This document shows positions 1 through 15,000 of a stretch of DNA of 64,000 nt, in pieces (the first letter of the stretch is position 1; each line of letters starts with the position of its first letter). The translations under genes were made by a program, and so were the position numbers. The stretch comes from Membranipora membranacea. Taxonomy: Eukaryota > Bryozoa > Gymnolaemata > Cheilostomatida > Membraniporidae. The DNA lies in assembly GCA_914767715.1 (NCBI GenBank), contig OU612065.1, positions 29,822,001-29,886,000 of the forward strand, written 5' to 3'. The notes under the pieces are model-generated. The model saw only the letters and a program-made list of their open reading frames with translations, was not told where the DNA came from and did no database searches.

Positions 1-3000
1 GTGCTGAATTACTGTAGCTATGTACAGTGGGTACCTGATAGTGATGTAGTCGTGGCTCAGAACAGAAACAATCTATGTATCTGGTATAACATAGACGCGC
101 CGGAGAGGGTCACTATGTTTGAAATTAAGGTAAGGCTTTACTTAATAACTACTCAAGATGCTCCAAAATTTTCACCAGTAGATCAATTTTTGATTCAGTT
201 AGATGTCTTGCTCTCCCATTATGGAACCACCCAGTATCACAATGAATGATTTCTGACCTTATTTGCCAATTAGGAGACCAAGCGAATGGGTATCAAGCAA
301 GCAAACAAGAACCAACCTGCAAATGTCTTTGCTAATATCTTCTTATGTACCGTCTAAACCAACGCATGCTGTACATGTCATTCCTGCTCGTTACTTCATT
401 TTACCAGATTGCGCTGTGATGCAGTTTAAAATTGAGTGTGATGGGACAACTCTTAATTGTATTATATTGAATGATCAGCTAATCAGTTAATATTTTTTTT
501 CTATGAATACCCAAAACTTTTACGATAAATGAATATAACTGTTTCTCTGTATTCTACAGGGAGACATAGTGGACATAGAACGGGAAGGTAAGAAGACAGT
601 AGTCCTCGTCAATGAGGGTCTCAGTACTGTATCTTATGCTCTGGACGATCAGCTTATAGAGTTTGGTACAGCTATAGATGATGGTGATCATCTGAGGTAA
701 ATATACAAGTTCTGTTATAAATCGAAATAATCGTAAAAGTAATAATAAATATATAGTAATAAGTAGTAATACATAGTGATAAATGGTTGTAAATAGAAGT
801 AAATAATATTAAATAGAAGTAAATAGAAATAATCGTAATATCGTTAATCTGCAGAAATTCTAATGCTACAATATGATATATCAGTCAATAACCCATATCC
901 ATCTTTTCATGTCTGCACTTTTTAAATTTTCCGCAACATCCTGTGTGCATTGTGCATGGGTTTGAAACTTTGATGGTTTTATAGTTTTTCTCACTCTTTC
1001 AATTTCTTTCTTTTTTTATATCTATGAAATTTATCCTTAAAACCTGGTCGTCTCCCTGCACTCCTGATGGTTTCGAAGGGGAAGTACTTGAAAAATAATG
1101 ATGCTGATGGTAGATGTTGACATCGTGCGAGTAAACAGGATCTCAAAATTTAGGGGTGCAAATGTTTGGTCCCTATGTGTTGCACAAACACCTTGTTGTT
1201 TATCACTAATTTTCCCATCACCAGCCCACCTGAATAGTGAGGTAATGGCCAGCACCTTCCAAATGTAATTATTTACAATCGTCGCTCTACTGCCCGCTGG
1301 TCCTCAGTACCGCATGTCTGAGTCCGCCTACCTGAAGACTTAGATTAATTACACAACGATATTTGGGCTCGGTCTTGAGGTACCCCTCTCTCGCCTGCCA
1401 GATCTGAGGCTAGTAGTGATCCTCACAATTTTAATCAACACCGTGCAACAAAGTGTGAGAAAAACTCCTCCGACCGATTCATAGGCATAGCCAGGTGTGG
1501 GTTCCTAGGTGTGAATGACATGGTATTATGGCTAAATCTCATAGCCTGGGAAATATGAGCATGTCGCATGTGAGATTTCTCAACATCTTGCTGTCGTTGT
1601 TCACACCTAGATTGATGACACAATGCGATTAGCCTGACTAAGACTACAGTTTGTCAGTGTTGGAGGTAATTGTCACTTTGTAATTGTTCTCTGTTTACCA
1701 CATCCCACAGACATATCCAGGGATCCGCGCACCTTACCCTGAGGTGATAAGTTCCTCAATTTGCTGGGGAATGACAGATTACTCCCTTAGATTAAATCTT
1801 GTAATATATACTGTAGTGATGACCCTCGCCATGTGTTAGGATTTAAAAAACAACCACCTCCATAACCATTTAGTAACGACAAATATTGTGTTTATATCAA
1901 ACACAAAATAGAGATGATTGGTTAAATGATAATGATGTGAAAACTAGTACTTCCTCCTTCTCCAAGCCAGCATCTGCCTCAACCCTCAAGAAACTTGGTG
2001 ATAATGATACATTGCGGAATAAACGTACAAAGAACCTGGCCCTGCAGATAATACATGATGACGAACATTTTTTAAACAATTTTCTTGAGAAACTCCCCTC
2101 AGGCAGATATCGCAGCCTTAAATACAGAACTGCCTGGGGTAAAGACTCATTCCTCAGACACTTGATTTTGATATTGCAAGATATTTTTTATTCCACTAGA
2201 AGTCAGACTTTACTTTACTCATTTTGTTTATGTTTCTTTTTGGTATTCCCTACTCATGTAACAGTATAAACACTCAATCTCGCAGCATACCTAATGTTTG
2301 TGACAAAATAAACCAACCAACCAAACAAGTTAACCCTAGAGGAAAAAATATGATCAAGAGCTCAGTATGAGTCCAGTTTAGTTAGTTTGAATGTGACTTA
2401 ATGTTAGCTAGCGCCAATTTTTCTATAGCATAAACTTCACAAGTTCATAACACAAAGAAATTCACTAATTTCACAATTACAAACTTGTTCGGAATGGTGA
2501 AATTTTCCTCTTCTAATGTTATCAATACCACCGGGCTGTGAAATTAATTAAACACCTTTACACAATTTTACTGGATGAGCCCACACATCCTGCGAGCTAG
2601 CTTAGCGTTGCAGGAGATGTTTGTTACTCCTACTTGTTTGTAACAAGTGAAGCATGCAATATCTTAGAGCTATGATGTTTTGCAAGATTTTGCAACACCA
2701 CCTTTGCTTTTAGCGAGGCGGACTGCAATGTATCTACGCAAGACACTTGAGTTATGTGTTTACGCTTGACCTTCACTGACTGTTTGATTTGTTCGTAGAT
2801 CACACTTTGTGACGCACTTACATTATGTTTGTAGGGCGGCTTCTTACCTGGAGGGCCTAGAAATGGCACCTGAGACTGAAGCCATGTGGAAAAGTCTGAG
2901 CAAGATGGCACTGGAGAACGGCCAGCTACATATCGCTGAAAGGTAACGCTTCTTTTCTACAAAAACTTTTATGTCAAATAATAAAAGTGTTGTGTTTTTT

Positions 3001-6000
3001 TTTAAATTGGTCTGTTCGTTTTTGCCGATTTTTGTGGATAAATATGTTTCAGCGTAGATATGAAAAAAATTTGGTATAATATATCCTAATTTTCTGTTTT
3101 TGAATATTTGTGTATGTATCGTTTATATTCTTAATAATGAATTTTATGTGAAATTCAAACATGGAAACCACTTGTTTGATCGATTATGATGTTCTCAATT
3201 AAACTGCCATGGTAACTATTCAGAGCAGTCTACAACTTTTTATTCACCTTAAATCCTCCAGAATGCAGCGACCGATATGACTCCTTGATTTCAACCAACA
3301 TTTTTAACGTTTTACAGGGCATTTTTGTTTTCTTACAACTTATTATTACATATTTCAGATGTTTTGCTGCACTGAAGGATGTCTCTAAAGTGAAGAGTCT
3401 ACAGAAGATAAATGAGATGGCGACAGGAGATAATGCACTTGGTTATCACCATTACAAAGTCAGAGCAAAGCTGGCTATACTCGATAAATCATTCAAACAA
3501 GCTGAGAGTATCTACCTGGAGCAGGTATGCATTAAAAGAGAATAACATATTACCAATTGTTTCGTTTTTATGATACTTGTTAACGTAAACTGAAATAAAG
3601 GTCTACTGCCCAAGACTGTATTTATTACGTCTCCGTTAATTTTAGGTTTTTGGATAGTTTTTTTGTCATTATTCATTAGGAGCGGGAGCCTGTCTTAATC
3701 AAACAAAGCGCATGAGTAAATTTACCATACCTTTGTGTCTCAGATCAACTAGATGGTGTGCTAATGAGCATCTCACTTTGCTATGCTCTTGCATTGCCAC
3801 TATGACCAGGTCATATGAAATTGAGCTGATTTTTCTGGGAATCCCATGTTTGAGTTGCATTGTGGGATAGTTGTGAACAGACCAAAACAGAGGACAAACA
3901 TGTTCCAACTGTCTGAAACTGCATTTTCTATGTTTCAATAGAATGATATAGAGGAAGCAATGGAGATGTACCAGTCATTACATAAATGGGACGCTGCTAT
4001 CGAGGTGGCAGAGGCTAAAGGACATCCTGAGTTACAGACTCTGAGGAAGAATTACTACCAGTGGCTAATGGAGACTCATCAGGTCAGTGTGTAATCTGAC
4101 TATTCAAGTCAATTTTCAAATTCAATTAAAGTTTATTTTGTCTCAGGATTGGGAAACAAACTAGATTGAGTAACAAGCGTAGATATGACTGAAATCTGCA
4201 GTGAAGTGAAAATGTTTTTGTCAGAATTTACTCTTTGTGAATTTTTCAATATTAGTTTTTTTACGTCCAGTCTTCAAAACAAGAGCCAAATTTTGCAATA
4301 AACTTTGCGTAAAAGCATGTGAGCATGATATTATAAACAAATGATATTAACTACTGTAATAGAACTATGAGAATATTATTGACTATGTGTGTTCATTTCT
4401 TCCATAGGAGGAGAAGGCTGGTGAGATGAAGGAGAAGGAAGGAGATGATATGGCAGCTATACAACTTTATATGAAGGCTGGACTACCTGCTAAAGCTGCT
4501 CGTCTCGCTACCAGTAGAGAGGTAAATGCGAACAGTGGTCGAATTGATCTGTTCTGCTACTCTTTCACTAAACCAGGATGTCCAATTTCTGATTTGAGTC
4601 CCATTAACCTGGAACCCGTCATTGTAATTGCATGTATTTTTGCAATCATTGACCTCCCACATCAATACGTTGGACTTGGACGTTGGAATTATCCTTCAAC
4701 AATCACACTTTAGAAGTGCAATAATCTCTGATAATAAAGCTGCATGACTAACTTTGTTTCGTTTCAGGATTTCCTACAGAACAGTGAGCTGATCTCCAGG
4801 ATAGCCTCAGCTCTTCTGAAGGGAGAGTTTTATGAGCGGGGCGGTAACCTTTATGAGAAGATCCGAGACTATCAGAAGGCTATGGAGTGTTACAGACGCG
4901 GCAAAGCTTACAGACAGGGTAAGGGTTCTACCCAGGTATTTTTACAAGAAGATGTTTGAGAAAACCTTCTATTTTTTTTAGTTTACAAAATCTTTATCTT
5001 TTGATGCCATAATAATGTTACTACCCTAACTTGGCTATATTCACCCTTATATCACTGTTTCCATTCATGGTTTCTGTGCAATGCATTCTGGAGAGATATG
5101 ATGTAGGTTGAAAAAATAAATAATTGGGGAAATCATAATTTTTGTGTCCAGGGACCATAAAACTCATGTTTACTTTAGCTGTTGAGCTGGCCCGTTACGC
5201 CTTCCCTGAGAATGTTACTAAGTTAGAAGAAGAATGGGGAGAACATCTGGTACAGCAGAAACAGCTGGACGCTGCCATCAATCACTTTATAGAGGCAGGG
5301 TATGTACTTGTAGTATATGTTTATAGGCGACGCTAATAGATGATCAAAGCATCCTACACTCCTATATGGGGGATATATTCTAACAGTGTTGGATATTTTG
5401 TTATATATGTAGTAAAATTTTTATAATCTATAATGAAACTATTTTATGAATTAGTTTGACACTACCCAGGATATGTGCCCTTATATTATTGGGGATTCCA
5501 GAGTTCAATTTAATTTGGTATTGGTTGATCATGGAATATATCGTTATTATTGCATCCATATTACCTTTCAAAAAATCTTAATATGCTGTCTATCACCATC
5601 CATATTTGCAGGTCGACAATGCGAGCGGTGGATGCAGCTATCAACTCCAGACAGTGGAACAAGGCAGTACAGATCCTGTCGGTGGCTGGAGAGTCTGAAG
5701 GAGCTACCAGATACTATGTAAAGATAGCCAAACATTTCGCCTCCATTAACGAGCTGGAGAGAGCAGAGCAGTTCTTTGTTGGAGCCGGAGCAACAGAGGA
5801 AGCTATTAAAATGTATAACGACCACGGCAAGTGGGAGGAGGCACACAGGGTAAGCAATTTTTAATTTCGTCAAAGTTAAAATGAAATTTAAAAAGATGAA
5901 GAATATTCAAAAAAGATCATTGATGTCACGATTCTTAAAAGCTAAGTAAATCGCACAGGCTTGAAATGTCTTGAGATTTTTTAGGCACTTCTGGAACTTC

Positions 6001-9000
6001 TTTCAAATTTGCACAATAGTCTGAAGTATACAATCCTCCAACTTGCCAAGATATCTTTTATTGAACATGACAAATCACATGAGCCTTGACAGAAACAAGA
6101 ATACTATATTCAACCCATGTTTATTGGCTATTATAAATTTATTCTCATGATTTATCGAGCTCCTATCCTGTTACAGTTGGCCAGTACATGTATGAGACAA
6201 GACCAGGTGTCTGGTATGTACGTACAGCAGGCTAAACAGCTGGAGGAGCAGGGTAAATACAAGGAGGCAGAGAGGCTGTACGTAACAGTCAACGAGCCAG
6301 ATCTCGCTATAGCCATGTTCAAAAATAAGAAAATGTGGAACGATATGATCAGACTGGTGAAAAAGCATTACCCTGATATGGCCCAGGAGTCTCATCTGGT
6401 TGTCGCTAAGGTAGGAGGTCATCATGTTTATGTTATATGAAAGTGTTTACACCTGAGTGTGGTGATTAATCGAGACAGCTCTCCTGGTGTGGATCAATCC
6501 CACGACTCTCGCGGCACAATTTCGCCTGGCAATGAATTGCAATGTGTAACCAATTGCGCCACATTACCCTACTCGGTAGTCAATCATGATGATTACGCAA
6601 GACTATACAATCATGGAGTTGATGTAGCTGGATAATTTTATCGTATGGGGAGGGGGGGTCAAACTGCTCTAAAAAGCTAGAGGTGATCAAATGGTGAATT
6701 TCTCACATCAAATTCTCACCTGGAGGAGGTGCAAGGTGTTGAGAGATTTGTCCTTGCTATTGTGTCATTGACTCTACGTCATGTTTTTTATCCAATAGCC
6801 ACTGTGATGTCAAGACTTGATGACTTTTCCACTGTGATATCAAGACTTTATATAGAGTGGAATAAACACATACTTCGCGTGTGTTTTGTTTCACACAGTC
6901 CATACATCCGTTAAGCTTTGTTTGTTAAAACTAGTAATGTCTAGGAAATGTGTGAACATGATTACATATATTGTCACGGAAAATCTATCGGAAAAATGTC
7001 TAGTAATTAATGCATAGATTGGCTGGTTTGTGTAATGACCATGCTTCCACAGTAAGGTGAATGCCGTCAAGGAGCAGCCGGTTTTCTACAATGACATAAT
7101 CTGGAATTTCCAGAGAAACCTTGAAATCCCAGTCTTCAAGTGTATTGTGGGAATTTTCTACTCTTCTTTTTCAAATTCAAAATCGAAACAATATTTTATT
7201 AAAGCTGAGCATATTTTCTCCTATATCTTAGACGCTGGTAGAAGAAGATAATTTGAGACAAGCGGAGCATTACTTCATAGAAGGAGGAGACTGGAAGCAG
7301 TGTATCAACATGTACAGACAGAGGGATATGTGGGACGAGGCTTACAGGGTAAATTATACTGATTTTTGTGTCATGCTTATTTGTATTTACTTTAATATCC
7401 TATCAGTACTCGTTAGAGCAGCAATGAAACAGTGATTACAAGTGAAAAAAAGTAAACAGCTAGCATATGCTCAACGGTAATATTTAATCATTAATTTTGT
7501 ATATCAGTATCACAGCACAATTACTAAACCTAGTTACTTTGTACTAACTCCCACCCTAGCTGCTGGAAATTGGTGCTAGCAACACGAAGTCACCCCAAAT
7601 CTAGCCATACTAAACTCTTGCTTGTATTTAATGTTCTAGAGTGCATGCCAGTTTTGATCACGCTTATGCTGGAATTTTATGAACCAACAATATGGTACAA
7701 TTCCAGTACCAATAGAAAACTTCTCAAACTTCTGCGGAAAGCACTGTACTCCTCTCCAGTTTCCTCTTTAGCTTTTTACTAACAGCCCCAGACATTGATT
7801 AGATTATTTTTTCTTTACTTTGTCAGGATTTCACTCTCACTGATGCGGCAGTGTACCAGTTTTTATAAATACTCATAAATACGTCAATGCCTTCTGATTG
7901 CTTCTTTTATATTTTTTTTCACATGGTCTTATTTGCTTCATGCATTGATCGGTGGTTAATAAAGTTCATAATAATTATAATAATATATTAACCACCTCTA
8001 TTTATACTTATACAGGTGGCCAAAGCACATGGAGGACAAAATGCAGCTAAACAGGTGGCCTATCTGTGGGCTAAGAGCTTAGGAGGTGACTCTGCTGTCA
8101 AACTGCTGACTAAGTTTGGTCTACTCGAAGCTGCTATCGACTACGCCTCTGAGAACTGGTGTGTACGAAGCTAATTAGGATCTTATGAGGCATTTACCCA
8201 AAAAAAGACTTGCACTTCAGTTCACAGAATCTAAACACTTCAGTTCAAAGAATCGAATTGTAAAGAAGTTGTTTTGAAAAGAAAGCTCTTAATTAAATAT
8301 TAATTGCTGCATTGGCAGCATTATGACATGCAGTCAGTTGGCCTCTTGGCCTCTTGGCGCAATTGGATAGCGCATCTGACTTCTTGTGGTTAGATGGTAT
8401 TAGAAGGTTGTGGGTTCGAGTCCCACATAGGTCATTGTTTTAAATTTTCCAACATCTAAAATTTTAAGTCTCAATAATGATTCTCTTTCAGTGGAAGATT
8501 CAATAGTGAACAGCACCAAGTAACATCGTATGGCAGTAAATTGTGTTTTTTTAACGAAATTAGAGGAAACGTGTTTAATGTCATGTTTATTGTCCTTTGC
8601 AGCTCATTTGAGTTTGCGTTTGACTTGGCTAACACATCTATGAAGTCTAAGATGCCGGATATTTACCTGAAGCAGGCCATGTATCTGGAGGATGAGGGAA
8701 GGTTCCAGGAGGCTGAGCAGTGCTTCATCAAAGCTAGGTGGGTACATAAATAAACCTTATCTAAAATTTTGTTGTTGCAGATCTGTGGCTATTTTGTTAC
8801 TTAGGCTACATGAACCAAATGCAAACTCAAAATTATGAACCATATTAAAGCCCGATTTTAAATGCTTATGAGATAACTTTCATTGCACATTGAACATGAA
8901 GATTCAACTCTATATGTAGTCATATTTGCGATCATGAACTTAGTTATATATATACACACAGTCACATGTCGCAAACACATGTCATTGTATATGATTAACT

Positions 9001-12000
9001 ATGCTGTAGTGATGTTTTCACATTGTATTTGTTACAGTAAACCTAAGGAGGCAGTGTTGATGTACGTACACAGTCAGAACTGGGAGGCAGCACAGAGAGT
9101 GGCTGAGGAACATGACCCAGACTCTGTCGCTGACGTACTAGTCGGTCAGGCGCGACATGCATTCGAGGCCAGAGAGTTCCAAAAGTATGTTACTTTACTT
9201 CTTTATTCGTTGAATTTCTTTTTGAGAACCAGCAGAATTCATTTTTACTTGAGTGTCAAGGAGCAAGGTTTTAAAATACCTAAATTCCTAATACAATTAT
9301 CCTATTAAAGGTGGATATTTTTGCCTTCTCCATGTCTGGTATTCTTAAAGATAATACAATTTATAGTTGTCTGTCCATGATTAAAAGGGGTACAACTACT
9401 CTTAATAGTTTGTGGCCACTTATATTATTCCTTATTGTATTCTATACTGTTTGTAGAGCAGAGTCATACTTACTGAGGGCACAGAGACCAGAGTTAGCTG
9501 TGAAGTTTTATCGAGATGCTGGTATGTGGCAGGATGTACTCAGAGTGGCTAAAGAGTATCTGCCTCATAAACTACCTCAGCTACAGGATGAGTATGAGAG
9601 AGATATGATGGAGAAATCTACAAGGTAAGGGAAGTGAATTCTTTGTCGGACAAGGAATAGGGCTACATAGCGATCACGCCAACTCAAGTTTATCAAGATT
9701 ACGCATACCTTCGTTTGTAATAGTACCCAAAATCAAGAACTCAGACGACATTATATACAGAGTTTAGTTGACCTAATGACCTATTATCGTGGTGCATTGA
9801 CATTGACATTGATATTATATATGTGTTAATCTTGCATGAATGTTGAAATCTGACAACCAATGTCTCGGATGCATTTTTTAGAGGAGCCGAGACTCTGATA
9901 CAACAAGCCAAGGAGTGGGAGTCGTCTGGAGAGCATCTCCGGGCTATAGAATGTTATGTCAAGGTCAATCAGCAGCAGACCAATGATCAGAATGTAATGC
10001 ATAAGAGCTGGATGAAGGTGAGATATCTGTACTTGGTGATGGGCTTTATTTGCCTCAATCTTAACCACAGCCAAGCAACACCCGACTTCTCCTCAAAGAG
10101 AACTCCAAACGGCCTACATTGCGTAACACCAGACATGGGCCAGTTACGAAGGTTGAGCTACCATTTTCATGGTGAAGCCAAAAAGAAGTTTACATTTTAG
10201 TAGGATGAGAAAATGCTGTATGAGGGATGAAATTTCTGTTTACTGCCTCGAAATACCTAAGTTACCCTTGGACGCAAATACTTAACTCACCATACACCAT
10301 TGTTTTATTTGCAGGCCTGTCAGCTGGCTGTGAAGTTTCTGTCACCAGAGAAAGCAGTGCAGGTAGTACAGCATGTAGGTCCTATGCTTGTCGGGATAGA
10401 TAAACACAGCAACGCAGCAGAGATGTATTTACAAGTCGATATGATCAAAGAGGCGATAGATGCGCTGATGGAGGGTAAAGAATGGAACAAGGCCAAGAAG
10501 GTAGCCCGAGAACTGGAGCCGAGATATGAGCCGTATGTAGATGAGAAATATAAAGAGCATCTAAAGGGATCCGGCAAAGCAGAAGATGTGAGTTGATATG
10601 TTAGTTCTTCTAATATGGAAACCTCAATAAAAACTTGTAATAATGTCTACTTGTGCTAGGTTTTCTTTTTGATACACCATGTCACAGTGAATGACAAATT
10701 TTTCCACTTGATGAAATGTAGAAATGTATCAGTCTAACAGGATTATGACGCTGACATTCTGTTGTTGTAGCTTGTTGGAGTTGACGTGAACGCAGCTTTA
10801 GACATGTATGTAGAGAATGGACAGTGGGATAAGTGCATATCTACAGCTGCCGGCATGGTATGTATGAGTGATTATTAGTCTTTTGCAGCTAAATTTTAGT
10901 TTGATATGATAATAATAATATTAACTTCATTGAACTGATCAGTGCAGGGAACCAACTAAGATCATGTTTTACAATGGTTAAAAAGATAATAACTAAGAGA
11001 CAAGGCTGCGAATGATGGAGGATGAAACATCGTATGCCACATGCCTATACAAAAAATGAAAAGATTATGTCAGTTGGTCAGGATTTATAAGTTGAAAAAA
11101 TTTGAAGTTAAAATTGCTAACAATCATTTTGTTGGCAACATTAAAAAATTAAGATGTGAGTTCCCTGTTATCTATTGTGATGTCATTGGTCATGAAATTC
11201 CAAATTAGCGGCACACCGGAACTTTTGCAATCACTAAAAAGAATGTATGGATTTTTTGGGTGCTTTGAAACCACTGCTCTGCTTATTTCAACATATTAAA
11301 TAAATTTTCAAATATTCTGCATTATGTGGACTATCTGAACTCTTTCAGAACAACTTCAAAGTCTTGCACAAGTATATCGCTCTCTACGCCACAAACCTCA
11401 TCAAGGAAGGTAAGTCAGAGGCTGCTATGGACTTGTATGTGAAGCACGGTACACCAGCCTTCCAGCAGAACTATAACATTTATAAGAGAATCGTATCTGA
11501 CATGCTTAAGGCTAAGGACCTGATGAGAGCTGACTCTTACAGGACGTGGGCAGACCTCAGAGATATGCTTCATGATCTAGTAAGAATTATTCTCAGACGG
11601 AATACCTGTTAACTTACTCGTAGTTTGAGTTGGAAAACTGTGTCCAAGCTAATTCAGAGTTTTTGGAATCTATGCACTAAGACCGCTACCGCTACAAACA
11701 AGTTTGTGTGAATGAAAATTGTTAATGACGAATTCCACAACTTTGCAATTTCAGCCCTGAACATTCAGCAGGATATATTATTTGGCTATAAACTATCAAT
11801 GATCAAAGCGTATTAATTGCATAATGTGGTTGCTGGAAGGTTATGATGATAATGATGATTTCATATCTCATCTTAACCCTCATCTATAACATTTCAACGA
11901 AACGTTTTCCATTAGCGCTGGAAAGAAAAGGGGAAAAGAATTACTGTTGTGGGAATGAAAATAATGCTGTTCTTTCATTCTAGTCTGAGAATATGGCTAA

Positions 12001-15000
12001 GGGCTCAGAGTCTAACACACCAGCACACGAGTACTTTGATACAATGTTACTGATAGCTCATTATTACGCTACTAGATCTGCAGCTATGGGACACGATCAA
12101 CTCAAACCTTTAGCAGCTAAGCTCGCCGTGTCTCTCCTGAGACATACTGATATAATACCAGCTGATAAAGCCTTCTATGAGGCTGGAGTCATGTGCAAGG
12201 TAAAGACTTGCAATTTTTGTCCCTATTATATGATTAGGATTTGTCCACTCTTGTCAAGAAGATAGACAATCACTCAAATAGGTGCTTAAAGATGTTTTTT
12301 GTTGTTTTGATGAGCAAGGATGTGTTCAGCTAGCTGAAGAATCATCCACGTTACTGGCTTAATGCGTTGAATAACGGACCGCCTCTGATTTGGTTTAGGT
12401 TTGTTTTTGGTTTAGTTTAGTTAATTATCAGATACGATATTGCCATGTGAAAATAAAATTGGATCACTGGGTGCTCTGGGTAAAAACGGTACTAAAAGTC
12501 TTTCAACTTTTGATTTATCTTATAATGTTTTGCTATTTGCAGGGTGCTGGTTGGGGAAGTATGGCTTTTGTGTTCCAAAACAGATACTTGGACCTGGTTG
12601 AGGCGATAGAAGAAGGTTCACTTGACATGCTGGACAACACAGACCTTCAAGAAACTGACATCCCAGTTGAGGTGCCCCTACCAGAGAAAGCCTTCTTATC
12701 GGTATGTGACTGCCATAAAACAATCATTTTACTATACTTTGTTTTGAATCACTATCATGAGGATATCACTATAATATATTCAAGGAATGTAATCCCAGCG
12801 ATATCAACTGTCATTTTATTATTATTTTGTTTTGAAGCAAAATCACTATCATGTTCATATCACTAAAATATTCTCAGTTTCAGGGTGAATAACCTAGGAA
12901 TATAATGCTAGGAATATCAAGTGTCATGTCAAGTGCAGAGAGCATTTCTAAGGTTTTTTGCTGTCACATCATAAATACCCAAGAAAAACATTCTTTAGCT
13001 GGGTTTTAGTTATCACTGCACCAGAAAGTATGTGTGCCCCAATGAATGCTGCGATGGGCAAAAAATGCCAATGAAAGATGATGGGTTTGAATTTCCTCAG
13101 GTTTTTTTGCTGTTGTTGCAAAATTTATATTATTAGTATATCACTATCGTATATAATTTCAGGGACATAAGCCTCTAGGAATATGATCCCAATATCTTAG
13201 CTGTCATGTCAAGTGCAAATAGCTTTATTTGATGTTTTGGCATCACATGTTAAAAATTATTAAAGAACCCGAGATGTTGTGGTTAAAATGTGTTTGCACA
13301 CGGATATCGCTATCATTTTGTATCTCAAGGCCTATGACCCACTTTTGATTTTCATGACATTTCTGATCTTAAAACCAGCAAACAAAGTTATCGAATTTCC
13401 TTGGTGGAATTCTGTGAAAAATAAGTGGTCTACAAAACCTGATCGCAACGGAAATTGGAACTTTATATCTCGACTATTTTGTCAAACACACTAAAGTAAA
13501 TTTCTAATGATACTGCTACATAATATAAATACTCAATAAAAAACATCCTCTTACTAGCGACTGTGTGTTCGGCAAAAACCGTCAATGAAGCAATACCAGG
13601 CTCAAGTCTCACCTGGGTTTTTGTTTTGAAGTTTTTTTATTCTAATTTCTTTACTCTACAAATGGTATTACAATATTTTATTAAGTCATCGCAACTGTTA
13701 AGGTAATGTCAAAGACCGATCCGAATATCAACATATCATAAATTGTTGGAAAGCTGCCGAGCTACTGAAAATGGATACCTAATCAAAAACTTGATTCGAT
13801 GACGTTGTGTCATTTTAGGGAGGAAATGAGGCAGAAAACGCTGTTTTTGTCAATGCAGATGGAGGATTCAAATTGATTGCAAGATTTTTCAAAACAGGTG
13901 GAATGTATACTGAGAGATTGCATTCATTGTAAAATTTTATTTTCTTTCATATATGACTAGTCTAAATTGACTTTTTACGTCACGCCATTCAATGAATTTT
14001 TTTTGGTGAAGCCGTGAAAATATGTGAAATTTCAATCATTATTTCAGAACAGATCATAGGCTCGAAACAAAACTGAATATGATTTTCTCTTAGATTACAC
14101 TTCAAATGTCATACACATTGACTTTCAACAAATTAGCCTGCATATTGTGAAGACAGTCAACTCTTGAACGCAGCTAATATTTTCGCCACTTTTGCATAAC
14201 TTCAAATATGCTGACCAAATGACCATTATTGTGGCCTAACTAAGTTTTTTTGAAAGTTCTCACATACGAAGCCGCTTTCATTAACCATGGTGCATACAGG
14301 AAATGCCAACAGAATTTTTCACAGCATCTTTGTTTTTCTTGAATTTATCGCAAAAGAATGCCAAAAAACAGCTATTTTTGGGGACTTTTGAGGTGTTTTT
14401 GGGCAATCGTTTGTAAGAATTATCTTCACGAATTGCTATAGAATTCCCTCCATTGACTATTAGGATAAATAGAGCTGTACCAACAAAATATAACGCAAGC
14501 AAATGCTGACTATCAACACACTGTCATTGTGCTATTGTACTATGCTATTGCACTATGCTATCGTACAATATCATATCCCTTTCACCCAACTTGCCAAGGG
14601 GACTATTTACCTCAATGGCCATGAACTGGGACTACTCAAATCCAACAATATTTGCGTAGTGATTACCTTGCGCTCAAACGTAGATGGGAGGAAGGAGGAT
14701 AAAAAAATACTGACAGGTAAGCAATCTGTAGCCAAAGTGCGGTCTTAGCTCAGAGTTTTGGTCAGTGCTGGTGGCCTGGCTGGTGCAGGCCCGCATTTCT
14801 AGGGGAGGCAGGGAGGCCTTGCCTCCCTTAGAAAGCTGAATGGAGTGGTCCAAAAATGATATAATTGATTATTTCATGTCTGAATCAGGTCTTTTGGGAT
14901 TTCCATTTGCTAATTAAATGCCTTAAAATTGCTTAGTAACAGCACCCCTCCTATTGATGCTTCTGACTAGCCTCGGAATTTTGCCTCCCCTACCATTTCT

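Noticed and set aside
1886-2269. 127-aa open frame as a host gene
   Set aside because: Its central part is the C-terminus of a LINE reverse transcriptase protein also found at 39429-39974.
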